Origin: UBA2450 sp045132035
GTDB taxonomy: Bacteria > Bacillota_I > Bacilli_A > RFN20 > CAG-826
Reading direction: 5' to 3'
Length of the DNA: 25,216 nt
Assembly: GCA_045132035.1 (NCBI GenBank)
Contig: JBGURM010000022.1
Location: 1-25,216, forward strand
The notes beneath the pieces were generated by a model. The model was given only the letters and a program-made list of their open reading frames with translations, made no database searches and was not told where the DNA came from. Position numbers and translations under genes: made by a program. Positions 6,778 to 15,687 of this stretch are shown in pieces. Every line of letters starts with the position of its first letter. Position 1 is the stretch's first letter.

Positions 6778-8369
6778 TGCTTTATATCGTCTTGTTTATT
6801 GTTTGTTTGTCAACTTTAATTATGGTTCATGAAGCGGGACATTTAATTACCGCGAAAGCTTTTAAAGTTTATTGTTTTGAATATGCGATTGGTTTTGGTC
6901 CAAAACTCTTCTCTAGAAAAAGGAAAAATGGTGAGACTTATTTTTCAATTAGAGCAATTCCTTTTGGTGGATTTGTTTCGATGTATGGAGAAAGTGAAAC
7001 TATTCCTGAAGGATTAGAAATTGACCCAAGTAGAAGTTTACTTGCGATTAAAAAATGGAAGAGAGCAATTATTATGGCTGCAGGCGTAATAATGAACTTC
7101 CTACTTGCAATTGTTGTATTTTTTATCTATGAAGTGGCCTTCCCTTCATATCAAGGAAGATATGGACACATCACAATTAGTAATGACTCTTTAGCGTATA
7201 ACGTGGGACTTAGATCACAAGATTCAGTCTATGCGACTATTTTAACTTATGACCAATCCGCTTTTGTTTTTTATGATGATGAAGCAATTTTCGAATATAG
7301 CGATTCTTCAACTATTAACGCTTTTATTGGATTTGATTACAATTCGTTATCTTTGAAAGATACTTCATTAATTAATCACTCAGTTGCTTTTGAGAAACAA
7401 GAATTTGGTGAGTATGTTCCTTCAACATTCCCAGAAGTTTCAATTTCAGATATTTTAGCTGGCGATTATTCAGGTGAAACTATTATAAATAACGAAGTTA
7501 GAGGCTATATCGGTGCTTATGTTAGTAAGAAAAATGGGAATATCAATAATGTTGAAATTGCCTTAGTTGATAACATTCATGCGAAAAACCCAGAACCAGT
7601 TATTGCAGAGCTCGAACTTAATGATGATCAATTAAAGATTTTATCTTTTACTCCACTTAATAATGAAATTATTGTTGCTGGAGATATATTTGAAAAAACG
7701 GTTGATGGAAAAGTGTATAAATATGTCAAGGTTACCGGATTAAATTTAAAGACAGATTATCCAAGTATCTTAGGCAATAACCTTTTCAATCATAAAAGAA
7801 GCGGACTTGAACCTACTAAGGTCAGTATGTCTTTATATGTCGCTAACGAACTTGATCCAACTAGTCGAGGTGTTGCTCACAATTTGAATAACTTAGAGCT
7901 CACTAAGAGTGGTGATAATTATCGTTTACCAGAGAAGATTGGTATCTCGATGCAATTAGATACTTATCATAATTCGTTTGGTGAATCAATTAAGAATACC
8001 TTCGTTGATTTTGGTGATTCAGCGACCGCGATTGTTAGAGGATTAGGACATTTATTCACATCAAGTGAAGGATGGAGAGATGTTGGCGGAATTATTGCAA
8101 TTGGAGTTCAAACAACGAGGATCCTACAAGAAAACGGCTTTGGAACATTCTTGTTTTATTGGGGATTAATCTCTGTCAACTTAGGAATTGTCAACTTATT
8201 ACCATTTCCAGGATTAGATGGTTGGCACTTATTAGTATTAGCGGTTGAAGGTATTACTAGAAAAGAGATACCAGCAAAAGTTAAGAATGTTGTCTCATTT
8301 ATTGGAGTGTCAATTCTTCTTGTCCTAATGGTCTTAATTATTATTAAAGATATCATTGGATTATTCTAG
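6771..8369 (+). CDS. rseP: Site-2 protease RseP/RasP family zinc metalloprotease, enlarged
   Basis: This is an intramembrane metalloprotease that cleaves transmembrane substrates such as anti-sigma factors and leftover signal peptides. The zinc motif HEAGH is at residues 20-24 in the first membrane helix, and the second motif NLLPFPGLDG is at about 473-482. The flanking FGGFVSMYGE and DVGGIIAIG are family hallmarks. At 532 aa it is about 100 residues longer than most Bacillota homologues. The extra length is in the extracytoplasmic region (about residues 125-420), where only a faint PDZ-like stretch (SLAYNVGLRSQDSV) is recognisable. The start overlaps the dxr stop, with AAAGGAGGT at 6754-6762 as a strong SD. 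The usual proS between this gene and polC is missing. Confidence 0.93.
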   Translation: MVVLYIVLFIVCLSTLIMVHEAGHLITAKAFKVYCFEYAIGFGPKLFSRKRKNGETYFSIRAIPFGGFVSMYGESETIPEGLEIDPSRSLLAIKKWKRAIIMAAGVIMNFLLAIVVFFIYEVAFPSYQGRYGHITISNDSLAYNVGLRSQDSVYATILTYDQSAFVFYDDEAIFEYSDSSTINAFIGFDYNSLSLKDTSLINHSVAFEKQEFGEYVPSTFPEVSISDILAGDYSGETIINNEVRGYIGAYVSKKNGNINNVEIALVDNIHAKNPEPVIAELELNDDQLKILSFTPLNNEIIVAGDIFEKTVDGKVYKYVKVTGLNLKTDYPSILGNNLFNHKRSGLEPTKVSMSLYVANELDPTSRGVAHNLNNLELTKSGDNYRLPEKIGISMQLDTYHNSFGESIKNTFVDFGDSATAIVRGLGHLFTSSEGWRDVGGIIAIGVQTTRILQENGFGTFLFYWGLISVNLGIVNLLPFPGLDGWHLLVLAVEGITRKEIPAKVKNVVSFIGVSILLVLMVLIIIKDIIGLF

Positions 8370-8387
8370 TGGAGGTGAATTTGTTTT

Positions 8388-11300
8388 ATGAAAGATAAAA
8401 TGAAAAGTTTTTTAAATCACATTCACATCGATAATATCGATGATTTTGACCTTGATTTTGAGATGGTTGGACGTAATCGATTCAACTATCAACAAATTGA
8501 CATGATTATTGTCAAAAATACCCCTTGGGATTATGACTTACTTAGAGAATTTATTGATGCTTTAGGAAGTATTGATTATCCATATACGTTACATTTCTCT
8601 TACCTAGAGAAACCAACGAGTGAGGATGCGATTAATTTATTCGATAATTGGTATCGTTATCTTTACCGTAGTCAATATGATATTGAAATCGTTCAAAAAG
8701 ATCCTTCAACAATTTTGATTCGTTATGATGATGAAAATGAAAAGAATCGATACGAAAGTATTATTAAAGAATTCAAACAATTCCTTTCATTTGTTTCTTA
8801 TGACTTTATTGATTTTGAAGATGAAATCATTCCTTTAGAGCCAGTAGTGGTTGAAGTTGATGAGAAAACAAAGAAGAAAGCCACTAAGGCTGCAAGCAAG
8901 TTAGCGGAAGCGGATATTGAAGAAAGTAAAAACGAAGTAGAACCATTAGACCGCGAAGATATTGCGGAAATGATTGCGAGCGAACAAAGAGAAAAGAATC
9001 AACAATTAGAAGACGCTCTTCTTAAACAAATGAAAATCAATAGAGAAAACATGATTAAAGAAAGAGAGCGAGCTAGACTAAATAGACGTGGCAAATATCA
9101 ATTCATTGATCGTATCGACGATATTACTGTTGAAAGTGACCATGTTGATTTTTGTGGTGTTGTTTATTCTCTTGAAGTAAATGAAAGAGGCGAAAGAAAG
9201 CGCCTCAATTTCGGTATTTCTGATGAATTCGGCGGGGCTCTGAGCTGTAATTGCTATCAAAATCAACAAATTGATGATGAGTTAGTTAAAGCATTACTTC
9301 ATAGTAACGCTCGTATTAGAGGGGTTGCCTATATTGACGAATTTGACCATAACTTAAAGATTAAGGTTCATTTTATCGACTTACTTCCTCCTACTGAAAT
9401 TATTCCTGACGCGACACCTATTAAACGTGTTGAATTACATTTACATAGTAATATGTCCACGCAAGATGGCATCTCAACAATGGATGAATATGCTAAATAT
9501 GCTAAACAACTTGGTCATACCGCTTTAGCGATTACGGACCACGGCTGTGTTCAAGGATTCCCTGATGCTCAAAAAGCTGGCAAAGATAATGATATTAAAA
9601 TGCTTTACGGCTGTGAGTTTTATATGGTCGAAGATCGACTTAAATATGTCGATAACCCAACTGATATCGAATTAAATAAAGCCAGTTATTGTGTGTTCGA
9701 CTTTGAAACTACTGGATTAAGTGCGAGATATAACAAGATTATCGAATTTGGTGCGGTCAAAATTGTTCATGGAATGATTACTGAACGTATCGATATTTTA
9801 GTTAACCCTGGTGTTTCCTTACCTAAGAAGATTGTCGAAGTGACTAATATCACTGACGATATGCTTAAAGATAAACCAAAAATCGATCAAGTTATTGATA
9901 AGATTATGGGCTTTATCGGCGATTCAATTTTAGTTACACATAACGCTTCCTTCGATATTGCCTTCTTAAACCAAGCATTAATTGATTTAGGTAGAGAACC
10001 TATTAAAAATGGAGTTGTTGATACTTTAACTCTTTCTCAATATTTATTCCCAACTTCTCGAGGACATAGATTAGGTGTTTTATGTCGTAATATGGAAGTC
10101 GAATATGACGAAAAGAGCGCTCACCGTGCTGATTACGACGCCTATGTCTTAGCGGAAGTATGGCAAACAATGCTTGTTAAATTAACTAAAGATAATTTGA
10201 AATTAAAGCATCAAGATTTAACCAAACTTGAAGCAAAAAAAGAATTAATTGAGCATTTACGTCCTAGACATGTTATTGCTTTTGCAAAAAACCTTGATGG
10301 CTTAAAAGATTTATATAGATTAGTGTCGATTTCAAATATTGAATATCTCGCTAAAGTTCCTAAACTTCCAAGAAGTGTTCTCAATCAATATCGTGAAAAT
10401 TTAATTATTGGTTCCGCTTGTTTTAATGGCGAAGTCTTTGATACAGCGAGATATTATAATAGCTATAAACTTAAAAAAGTAATGGCCTTTTATGATTATA
10501 TTGAAGTTCAACCACCAGAGAACTATTCATTTTTAGTGAACACTAATGAATTAAGCGAAGATGATGTCCATCAATATATCAAAGATATTATTGACGCGGC
10601 TAAAGAGATTAATAAACCAGTATGTGCGACTGGTGATGTCCATTACTGTAAAAGAGAAGAAAAAGTCTTTAGAGATGTTTATATTTCCGCTCCACAAGTT
10701 GGAAAGAATAATCACCCATTAAACCCATATAACAGGGATGACTATCCTCCTTTTGAAAACCCAGATCAACATTTCCGTTCAACTGAAGAGATGCTTGAGT
10801 GTTTCTCATTTTTACCACCTGAAGTTGCTAACGAAATCGTTATTACTAACACTAACTTAATCGCCGATCAAATCGAGCCAATTAAGCCAGTTCCTAACGA
10901 TAAACTATATACACCAAACATCGAAAACGTTGATGAAATATTAACAAAGATGTGTTTCGATAAAGCTCATGAATTATATGGTGACCCATTACCAGAATTT
11001 ATTGAAACACGTTTACAAACTGAACTTAATGGTATTATCACAAACGGATTTACTGTCATTTACTACATTGCTCATAGATTAGTTAAAAAGTCTAATGAAG
11101 ACGGATATATCGTCGGTAGCCGTGGATCTGTCGGTTCATCTTTCGTTGCAACGATGTCAGGAATTACCGAAGTTAATCCTCTTCCTCCACATTATCGTTG
11201 TCCAAAATGTAAACGACTTGAATGGGGAAAAGAGAGTTATCCAGGTATTAGAAGTGGTTTTGATTTGCCAAAGAAGAATTGTCCTGATTGTGGAGTTGAA

Positions 11301-12860
11301 ATGATTAGCGATGGACAAGATATTCCTTTTGAAACCTTCCTAGGATTCCACGCTGAAAAAGTTCCTGATATCGATCTTAACTTCCCTGGAGATTATCAAG
11401 CAAAAGCCCATGAATACACTAAGGTGCTATTAGGACCTGATAATGTCTTTAGAGCAGGAACAATTGAAACGGTTGCAGAAAAGACTGCTTTTGGTTTTGC
11501 TCGTGGATATATTGAAAGAAAATTTATTTCTCAAGGTAAAACAAAGGAAGAAGCCGCTCAATTATTGAGTGTTTATCCTAAAGCTAAACTTGAATACCTC
11601 GCTAGTGGATGTGTTGGAGTTAAAAGAACAACCGGTCAACATCCTGGAGGAATCGTTGTTGTTCCAAGCGACCACACAGTTTATGACTTCACTCCTGTTC
11701 AATGGCCTGCAGACGAAGTTGGTAGTGCATGGAAAACCACTCACTTCGACTTCCATTCCATCCACGATACAATTTTAAAACTTGATATGTTAGGTCACGT
11801 CGACCCTGTTGCTTTAAAGATGATGTGTGACTTAACACATATCGATATTAATGATATTCCACTTAATGATCCTGAAGTTTTATCGATCTTCTCAAAGAAT
11901 GATGCGCTTCATCTTCATAGTAACTATTTAAACCAAACCACTGGAGCTCTTGCGATTCCTGAGTTCGGAACTGACTTCGTTAGAGGTATTTTAGATAAGA
12001 CAAGACCAACGACATTCTCTGACTTAGTTATTATTTCTGGCTTGTCTCATGGTACTAACGTTTGGAATGGAAATGCCGAACAAATTATTGATAAAAAAGA
12101 AGCTACCTTACAAGAAGTTATCGGATGTCGTGATGATATTATGACTTACCTTATTGGTAAGGGATTACCATCAAGTATTAGCTTCGCGATTATGGAAGAT
12201 GTCCGTAAAGGTAGAGGCTTAAAACCTGAATATGAAGAAGCGATGATTACTCATAATGTTCCTCATTATTACATCGATTCTTGTAAGAAGATTAAATATA
12301 TGTTCCCTAAAGGACACGCGGTTGCTTATGTCACTATGGCGGTTCGTGTTGGATTCTTTAAGGTTCATTATCCTTTGGAATTCTACGCAACATTCTTCTC
12401 TGTCCGTTCTAAGCAATATGACATTATCCCAATGATTAAGGGTGAAGAGGCAATTATTGCTAGACTTGAACAACTTAAAGTTAAAGAAAAAACAGTAGGA
12501 GAGAAGTTATCTCCTAAAGAAGAAGAACAATATAAGACACTACAAATCGCAATTGAAATGACTCAAAGAGGATATAAATTTGCAAATATTGATTTATATC
12601 GTTCTGATGCAACTAAGTTTGTGGTCGACCATGAACATAATTGCTTGATTCCACCTTTCATAACAATTGATGGGCTTGGAGAAAACAACGCGATTACTGT
12701 TATTGAAGAAAGAACAAAGAGACCATTTACTTCTAAAGAAGACCTTTTAAGAAGAACAAAATTAACTTCCACAAATGTTAATGATTTGTCCGCTATGGGA
12801 GTTCTTGATGAATTAAGTGAAAAAGACCAATTATCTTTGTTTGATTTTGGAGGATTTTAA
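8388..12860 (+). CDS. polC: DNA polymerase III alpha subunit, Gram-positive PolC type
   Basis: PolC is the replicative polymerase of low-GC Gram-positives, carrying its own proofreading exonuclease. The 1490-aa order is canonical: N-terminal region, a Lys/Glu-rich linker (about residues 155-235), an OB-fold, a PHP domain from about 346 (RVELHLHSNMSTQDGIS), and a DEDDh exonuclease inserted in PHP (CVFDFETTGLSARYNKIIEF at about 433, VTHNASFDIAFLNQ, HRADYDAY). The polymerase core follows, with YIVGSRGSVGSSFVATMSGI (about 906), a four-Cys zinc site (CPKC about 937, CPDC about 964) and the catalytic PDIDLNFPGDYQ (about 992). It is about 50 aa longer than B. subtilis PolC. GGAGGTGA at 8371-8378 supports the start. 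A proline tRNA begins 7 nt after the stop. Confidence 0.98.
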   Translation: MKDKMKSFLNHIHIDNIDDFDLDFEMVGRNRFNYQQIDMIIVKNTPWDYDLLREFIDALGSIDYPYTLHFSYLEKPTSEDAINLFDNWYRYLYRSQYDIEIVQKDPSTILIRYDDENEKNRYESIIKEFKQFLSFVSYDFIDFEDEIIPLEPVVVEVDEKTKKKATKAASKLAEADIEESKNEVEPLDREDIAEMIASEQREKNQQLEDALLKQMKINRENMIKERERARLNRRGKYQFIDRIDDITVESDHVDFCGVVYSLEVNERGERKRLNFGISDEFGGALSCNCYQNQQIDDELVKALLHSNARIRGVAYIDEFDHNLKIKVHFIDLLPPTEIIPDATPIKRVELHLHSNMSTQDGISTMDEYAKYAKQLGHTALAITDHGCVQGFPDAQKAGKDNDIKMLYGCEFYMVEDRLKYVDNPTDIELNKASYCVFDFETTGLSARYNKIIEFGAVKIVHGMITERIDILVNPGVSLPKKIVEVTNITDDMLKDKPKIDQVIDKIMGFIGDSILVTHNASFDIAFLNQALIDLGREPIKNGVVDTLTLSQYLFPTSRGHRLGVLCRNMEVEYDEKSAHRADYDAYVLAEVWQTMLVKLTKDNLKLKHQDLTKLEAKKELIEHLRPRHVIAFAKNLDGLKDLYRLVSISNIEYLAKVPKLPRSVLNQYRENLIIGSACFNGEVFDTARYYNSYKLKKVMAFYDYIEVQPPENYSFLVNTNELSEDDVHQYIKDIIDAAKEINKPVCATGDVHYCKREEKVFRDVYISAPQVGKNNHPLNPYNRDDYPPFENPDQHFRSTEEMLECFSFLPPEVANEIVITNTNLIADQIEPIKPVPNDKLYTPNIENVDEILTKMCFDKAHELYGDPLPEFIETRLQTELNGIITNGFTVIYYIAHRLVKKSNEDGYIVGSRGSVGSSFVATMSGITEVNPLPPHYRCPKCKRLEWGKESYPGIRSGFDLPKKNCPDCGVEMISDGQDIPFETFLGFHAEKVPDIDLNFPGDYQAKAHEYTKVLLGPDNVFRAGTIETVAEKTAFGFARGYIERKFISQGKTKEEAAQLLSVYPKAKLEYLASGCVGVKRTTGQHPGGIVVVPSDHTVYDFTPVQWPADEVGSAWKTTHFDFHSIHDTILKLDMLGHVDPVALKMMCDLTHIDINDIPLNDPEVLSIFSKNDALHLHSNYLNQTTGALAIPEFGTDFVRGILDKTRPTTFSDLVIISGLSHGTNVWNGNAEQIIDKKEATLQEVIGCRDDIMTYLIGKGLPSSISFAIMEDVRKGRGLKPEYEEAMITHNVPHYYIDSCKKIKYMFPKGHAVAYVTMAVRVGFFKVHYPLEFYATFFSVRSKQYDIIPMIKGEEAIIARLEQLKVKEKTVGEKLSPKEEEQYKTLQIAIEMTQRGYKFANIDLYRSDATKFVVDHEHNCLIPPFITIDGLGENNAITVIEERTKRPFTSKEDLLRRTKLTSTNVNDLSAMGVLDELSEKDQLSLFDFGGF

Positions 12861-12867
12861 TTAAAGT

Positions 12868-12944
12868 CGGGAAGTAGCGCAATTTGGTAGCGCACTAATT
12901 TCGGGTGTTAGGGGTTGCCGGTTCAAATCCGGTCTTCCCGACCA
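12868..12944 (+). tRNA. tRNA-Pro (anticodon CGG)
   Basis: Seventy-seven nt with encoded CCA. Acceptor CGGGAAG pairs with CTTCCCG, followed by A and CCA. D-stem GCGC/GCGC; anticodon stem CTAAT/GTTAG with loop TTCGGGT, so the anticodon CGG is at 12902-12904; T-arm GCCGG-TTCAAAT-CCGGT. It reads CCG, a codon rarely used here. It lies 7 nt after polC and 6 nt before the next ORF's ATG, so it is probably cut from a longer transcript. Confidence 0.96.
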
Positions 12945-12950
12945 TACTTT

Positions 12951-13733
12951 ATGAACAAATTATTTGCTAGAGAAAAAGAGATGTTTGATAAAAGAATCCA
13001 TGAAATTGATTTTTTTCGTGGTATTTTAATTGTTCTTGTTATCTTTGATCATCTTCTCTGGTTTATTAATTTCTATATATTCCATCGAACATCCGGTTTT
13101 ATTAATTGGTATTGGACAAGTGAATTAAGAACCTCAGTTAGACAGATTGTTTTAATGGCCTTTTTATTTACTTGTGGAGTGAGTTGTTATCTATCAAAAA
13201 ATAATAAAAGAAGGGGTTTCTTGCTACTTTTATTATGTTTAGGGATAACAATTGCCACTCATTTAATTCAGTTAATACCCTTGTTTAATGGAAGAGTAAT
13301 AGCAATTGATTTTAATATCTTAGGAGTTATTGCTTTATCAATTTTATTATTCTGTGTTTTTGAAAAAGCTGATTCTAAGAATCTATTACTTATTACTGGT
13401 GCGTTGATGCTCTTTTATTCCTTCTTATTAGTTAATTCAAGAATTAATCCAGTATATGAATATAATCCTTTTAGAAGCATCTTAGGATGTGATTTCAATC
13501 CGATCAGAGAAGGATATGTTGGCGATTATTTACCATTATTCCCTTACGTTATCTTTCTATTTTTAGGAGTTTTATTTGCTAGAAAGTTCTATTCTAATAA
13601 AACTTCTTTAATAAAGAAGAAGAGAAATTTTGAGAGACCAATTTGTTTTTTAGGAAGACATACTTTAGTTATTTATGTCGTTCATGAGATATTATTTACT
13701 ATAATATTTATGTTAATCGGTTTAGCGTTTTAA
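12951..13733 (+). CDS. Membrane acyltransferase-like protein, HGSNAT/DUF1624 family
   Basis: A polytopic membrane protein of about 260 aa with 7-8 hydrophobic segments. The N-terminal RIHEIDFFRGILIVLVIFDH matches the DUF1624 / heparan-alpha-glucosaminide N-acetyltransferase catalytic-domain pattern (x-ID-x-x-RG-x-x-I then a DH at the end of the first helix). Other family-like stretches are FLFTCGVSCYLSKNNKRRG, a DYLPLFPYVIFLFLGVLFA helix, and FLGRHTLVIYVVHEILF at the C-terminus. Such proteins are thought to move acyl groups across a membrane to sugars, but the bacterial substrates are mostly unknown. The frame extends upstream into the tRNA, so I start at the first ATG after it; there is no SD, and the ATG at 12981 (MFDKRIHEIDFFRG) is a credible alternative. 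The following acyl-activating enzyme suggests a joint role. Confidence 0.72.
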   Translation: MNKLFAREKEMFDKRIHEIDFFRGILIVLVIFDHLLWFINFYIFHRTSGFINWYWTSELRTSVRQIVLMAFLFTCGVSCYLSKNNKRRGFLLLLLCLGITIATHLIQLIPLFNGRVIAIDFNILGVIALSILLFCVFEKADSKNLLLITGALMLFYSFLLVNSRINPVYEYNPFRSILGCDFNPIREGYVGDYLPLFPYVIFLFLGVLFARKFYSNKTSLIKKKRNFERPICFLGRHTLVIYVVHEILFTIIFMLIGLAF

Positions 13734-13745
13734 GGAGGTGTAGCT

Positions 13746-15371
13746 ATGGAAGTTGAATATCTATCTTTATATCAAGCTTTTAAACAAGCTGCTACATCTA
13801 CACCTGATGAAACTGCGATTTATTATTATAATAATAAAATCAGTTTTTCTAAATTATTAGATTTAATTGATGAGATGGCCTCAGTTTTACAAAATATGTA
13901 TCGTATTGAAAAAGGAGATGCAGTTTTAGTATCTCTACCAAATATTCCTCAAACGATTATTCTTTTCTATGCAATCAACAAAATTGGCGCAGTTAGTAAT
14001 ATGGTTCACCCAAATTCTCCATTTGAAGTAATCCAAAATTACTATAATGATGCGAACTGCAAAATGGCCTTCCTATTTGATATGAGAGTTCATAAAGAAT
14101 TAAAAAGTTATATGGATTTTAAAGGAACGGTTGTTCTTTGTGGAGCGGGTTCATTTTTGACTTTAAGAGATAAGAGACACTATGCTTTTAAAAATAGAAA
14201 AATGTCTCGTGAATTAAAAGCTACTCATAGATTTTTGGGCTATCGTAAATTAAAGAGCAATGGTCTTATTTCTGAAGAAATCGCTATCGGACAAAACGAG
14301 ACTAGTGTTCTCCTACATTCTGCTTCTACTACAGGTATATCAAAAACCATTTGTTTATCCGCTAGAAGTTTCAATTTTACTGCTAGTAGAATTCCAGAGA
14401 TCATGTGTTCGTATCCTGAAGATTTAGTGGGTACTAGTTTAGTGAGCGTTCTTCCTTCGTTCCATGGATTCGGTTTATGTATGACTATGCATGCTCCATT
14501 AGTGAATAGTATGGGAATTATTATGATTCCAAAATTCACGAGCAAAATGGTCGTAAAAATGATGAATAAATGCAAAAACGTCACTTGTATTTGTGGAGTT
14601 CCTAATATCTTTAAGGCCCTTATTAATGACTCAAAATTCTATAATAACAGACACTTAAAAACACTTAGATGTTGCTTCTCTGGTGGCGATACTTTAAGCA
14701 TGATTGTCAAAGAGAATTTTGACACCGCAATGATTAGAAAAAATTCTAAATGCCGACTATATGAAGGATATGGTTTAACAGAGGCTTTAGCGGTTTGCTG
14801 TGTTAACACACATCGTCATCACAAACATGGTTCAATTGGATACCCAATTTCAGGTGTCAGTTTTAAAATTTTAGATGAGAATAATAACGAATTATTACCA
14901 GGAGAAATTGGTGAGATTTCTATCAAAAGTGAAAATGGAATGCTTGGTTATTTTAATGATGAAGAAGCCACTAAAGCGACATATGTTGATGGTTATTTAA
15001 AAACCGGTGACCTTGGCTATATGGATGAAGATGGATTTTTATATTTCACTGCAAGAAAGAAGAGAGTTATTAAAGTTAATGGTGTTGCAGTTTTCCCACA
15101 TGAAATTGAATCTGTTATTTTAAGTCTCAGCGGTGTTTCTGGAGCATGTGTTGTTCAAATTCCAGACGAAAAAACTGTTAACGCTGCTAAAGCTTTTGTT
15201 GTTTCAATTAATAAAGATCCTGAAAGAATTAAAAACGAATGTCGAAAGAAACTTATTAGCTGGGCCATTCCTAGAGAAATCGAATTTGTGAAGAGTCTTC
15301 CACAAACTAGATATCACAAAACCGACTATAGAAAAATGCAAGAATTGGAAAATTCGAGAAGAAAAGTATAG
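13746..15371 (+). CDS. AMP-forming acyl-CoA synthetase/ligase family protein
   Basis: A member of the ANL adenylating superfamily, which activates a carboxylate as acyl-AMP and usually transfers it to CoA or a carrier. In order: the adenylation loop HSASTTGISKT (about residues 190-200), VLPSFHGFG, SGGDTLS, YEGYGLTEA (about 338-346), the hinge region LKTGDLGYMDEDGFLYFTAR (about 419-438) with KKRVIKVNGVAVFPHEIE, and the C-terminal catalytic Lys in RYHKTDYRK. The loop normally reads SGTTGxPKG; here Gly-to-Ser, Pro-to-Ser and Gly-to-Thr changes leave the TTG and Lys. The length of 541 aa is normal. AAGGAGGTG lies 5 nt before the ATG and overlaps the stop region of the preceding membrane acyltransferase. 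The substrate cannot be told; envelope acylation is an inference from the neighbour. Confidence 0.85.
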   Translation: MEVEYLSLYQAFKQAATSTPDETAIYYYNNKISFSKLLDLIDEMASVLQNMYRIEKGDAVLVSLPNIPQTIILFYAINKIGAVSNMVHPNSPFEVIQNYYNDANCKMAFLFDMRVHKELKSYMDFKGTVVLCGAGSFLTLRDKRHYAFKNRKMSRELKATHRFLGYRKLKSNGLISEEIAIGQNETSVLLHSASTTGISKTICLSARSFNFTASRIPEIMCSYPEDLVGTSLVSVLPSFHGFGLCMTMHAPLVNSMGIIMIPKFTSKMVVKMMNKCKNVTCICGVPNIFKALINDSKFYNNRHLKTLRCCFSGGDTLSMIVKENFDTAMIRKNSKCRLYEGYGLTEALAVCCVNTHRHHKHGSIGYPISGVSFKILDENNNELLPGEIGEISIKSENGMLGYFNDEEATKATYVDGYLKTGDLGYMDEDGFLYFTARKKRVIKVNGVAVFPHEIESVILSLSGVSGACVVQIPDEKTVNAAKAFVVSINKDPERIKNECRKKLISWAIPREIEFVKSLPQTRYHKTDYRKMQELENSRRKV

Positions 15372-15383
15372 TATATATCGCAT

Positions 15384-15468
15384 GTGACTATGGCGGAATT
15401 GGTAGACGCGCTAGTTTCAGACGCTAGTGGGGCAACTCGTGGAAGTTCAAGTCTTCTTAGTCACACCA
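15384..15468 (+). tRNA. tRNA-Leu (anticodon CAG)
   Basis: An 85-nt class II tRNA with a long variable arm. Acceptor GTGACTA/TAGTCAC, then A and CCA. The leucine-type D-loop reads GCGGAATTGGTAGACGC. Anticodon stem CTAGT/GCTAG with loop TTCAGAC gives CAG at 15418-15420. T-arm GGAAG-TTCAAGT-CTTCT. It begins 12 nt after the stop of the ligase gene with no terminator between. Confidence 0.96.
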
Positions 15469-15490
15469 TTTGTTAAATAAGAAAAATATC

Positions 15491-15519
15491 TTTATTTAAT
15501 AAAAGGATTTTTATACAAT
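15491..15519 (+). promoter_or_regulatory. Possible promoter of the second tRNA-Leu
   Basis: TTTATT (15491-15496), a 17-bp spacer and TACAAT (15514-15519) end 10 nt before the tRNA. The -35 is weak in this AT-rich spacer. Confidence 0.4.
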
Positions 15520-15529
15520 ATTAGACGCT

Positions 15530-15615
15530 GCCCGAGTGGTGGAATTGGTAGACGCAATGGACTCAAAATCCATCGGTTAACAGCCATGTCGGTTCGAGTC
15601 CGACCCCGGGCACCA
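15530..15615 (+). tRNA. tRNA-Leu (anticodon CAA)
   Basis: An 86-nt class II tRNA ending in encoded CCA. Anticodon stem ATGGA/TCCAT with loop CTCAAAA gives CAA at 15564-15566, reading TTG. The variable arm is GGT/GCC with a short loop; T-arm GTCGG-TTCGAGT-CCGAC. The acceptor GCCCGAG/CCCGGGC has an A-C mismatch at the sixth pair (15535 with 15606). Confidence 0.94.
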
Positions 15616-15631
15616 ACTAATAGCAACATCT

Positions 15632-15668
15632 CCCCTTGAAAATATAAACTATTCCTGGGGTTTTATTA
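15632..15668 (+). terminator. Weak terminator-like hairpin before thyA
   Basis: CCCC (15632-15635) can pair with GGGG (15657-15660), with an inner GAA/TTC pairing (15638-15640/15652-15654), followed by TTTTATTA. The helix is short and broken by an internal loop, so strength is doubtful. Confidence 0.4.
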
Positions 15669-15687
15669 TATAAAAGAGGTGAATATT

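Noticed and set aside
12915..12950. Start of the DUF1624-like gene inside tRNA-Pro
   Set aside because: The tRNA fold is complete here, and the protein family begins near the later ATG.
15473..15499. AT-only inverted repeat TTAAATAAGA / TCTTTATTTAA as a terminator
   Set aside because: It has almost no GC pairs, one bulge and no T-run after it.
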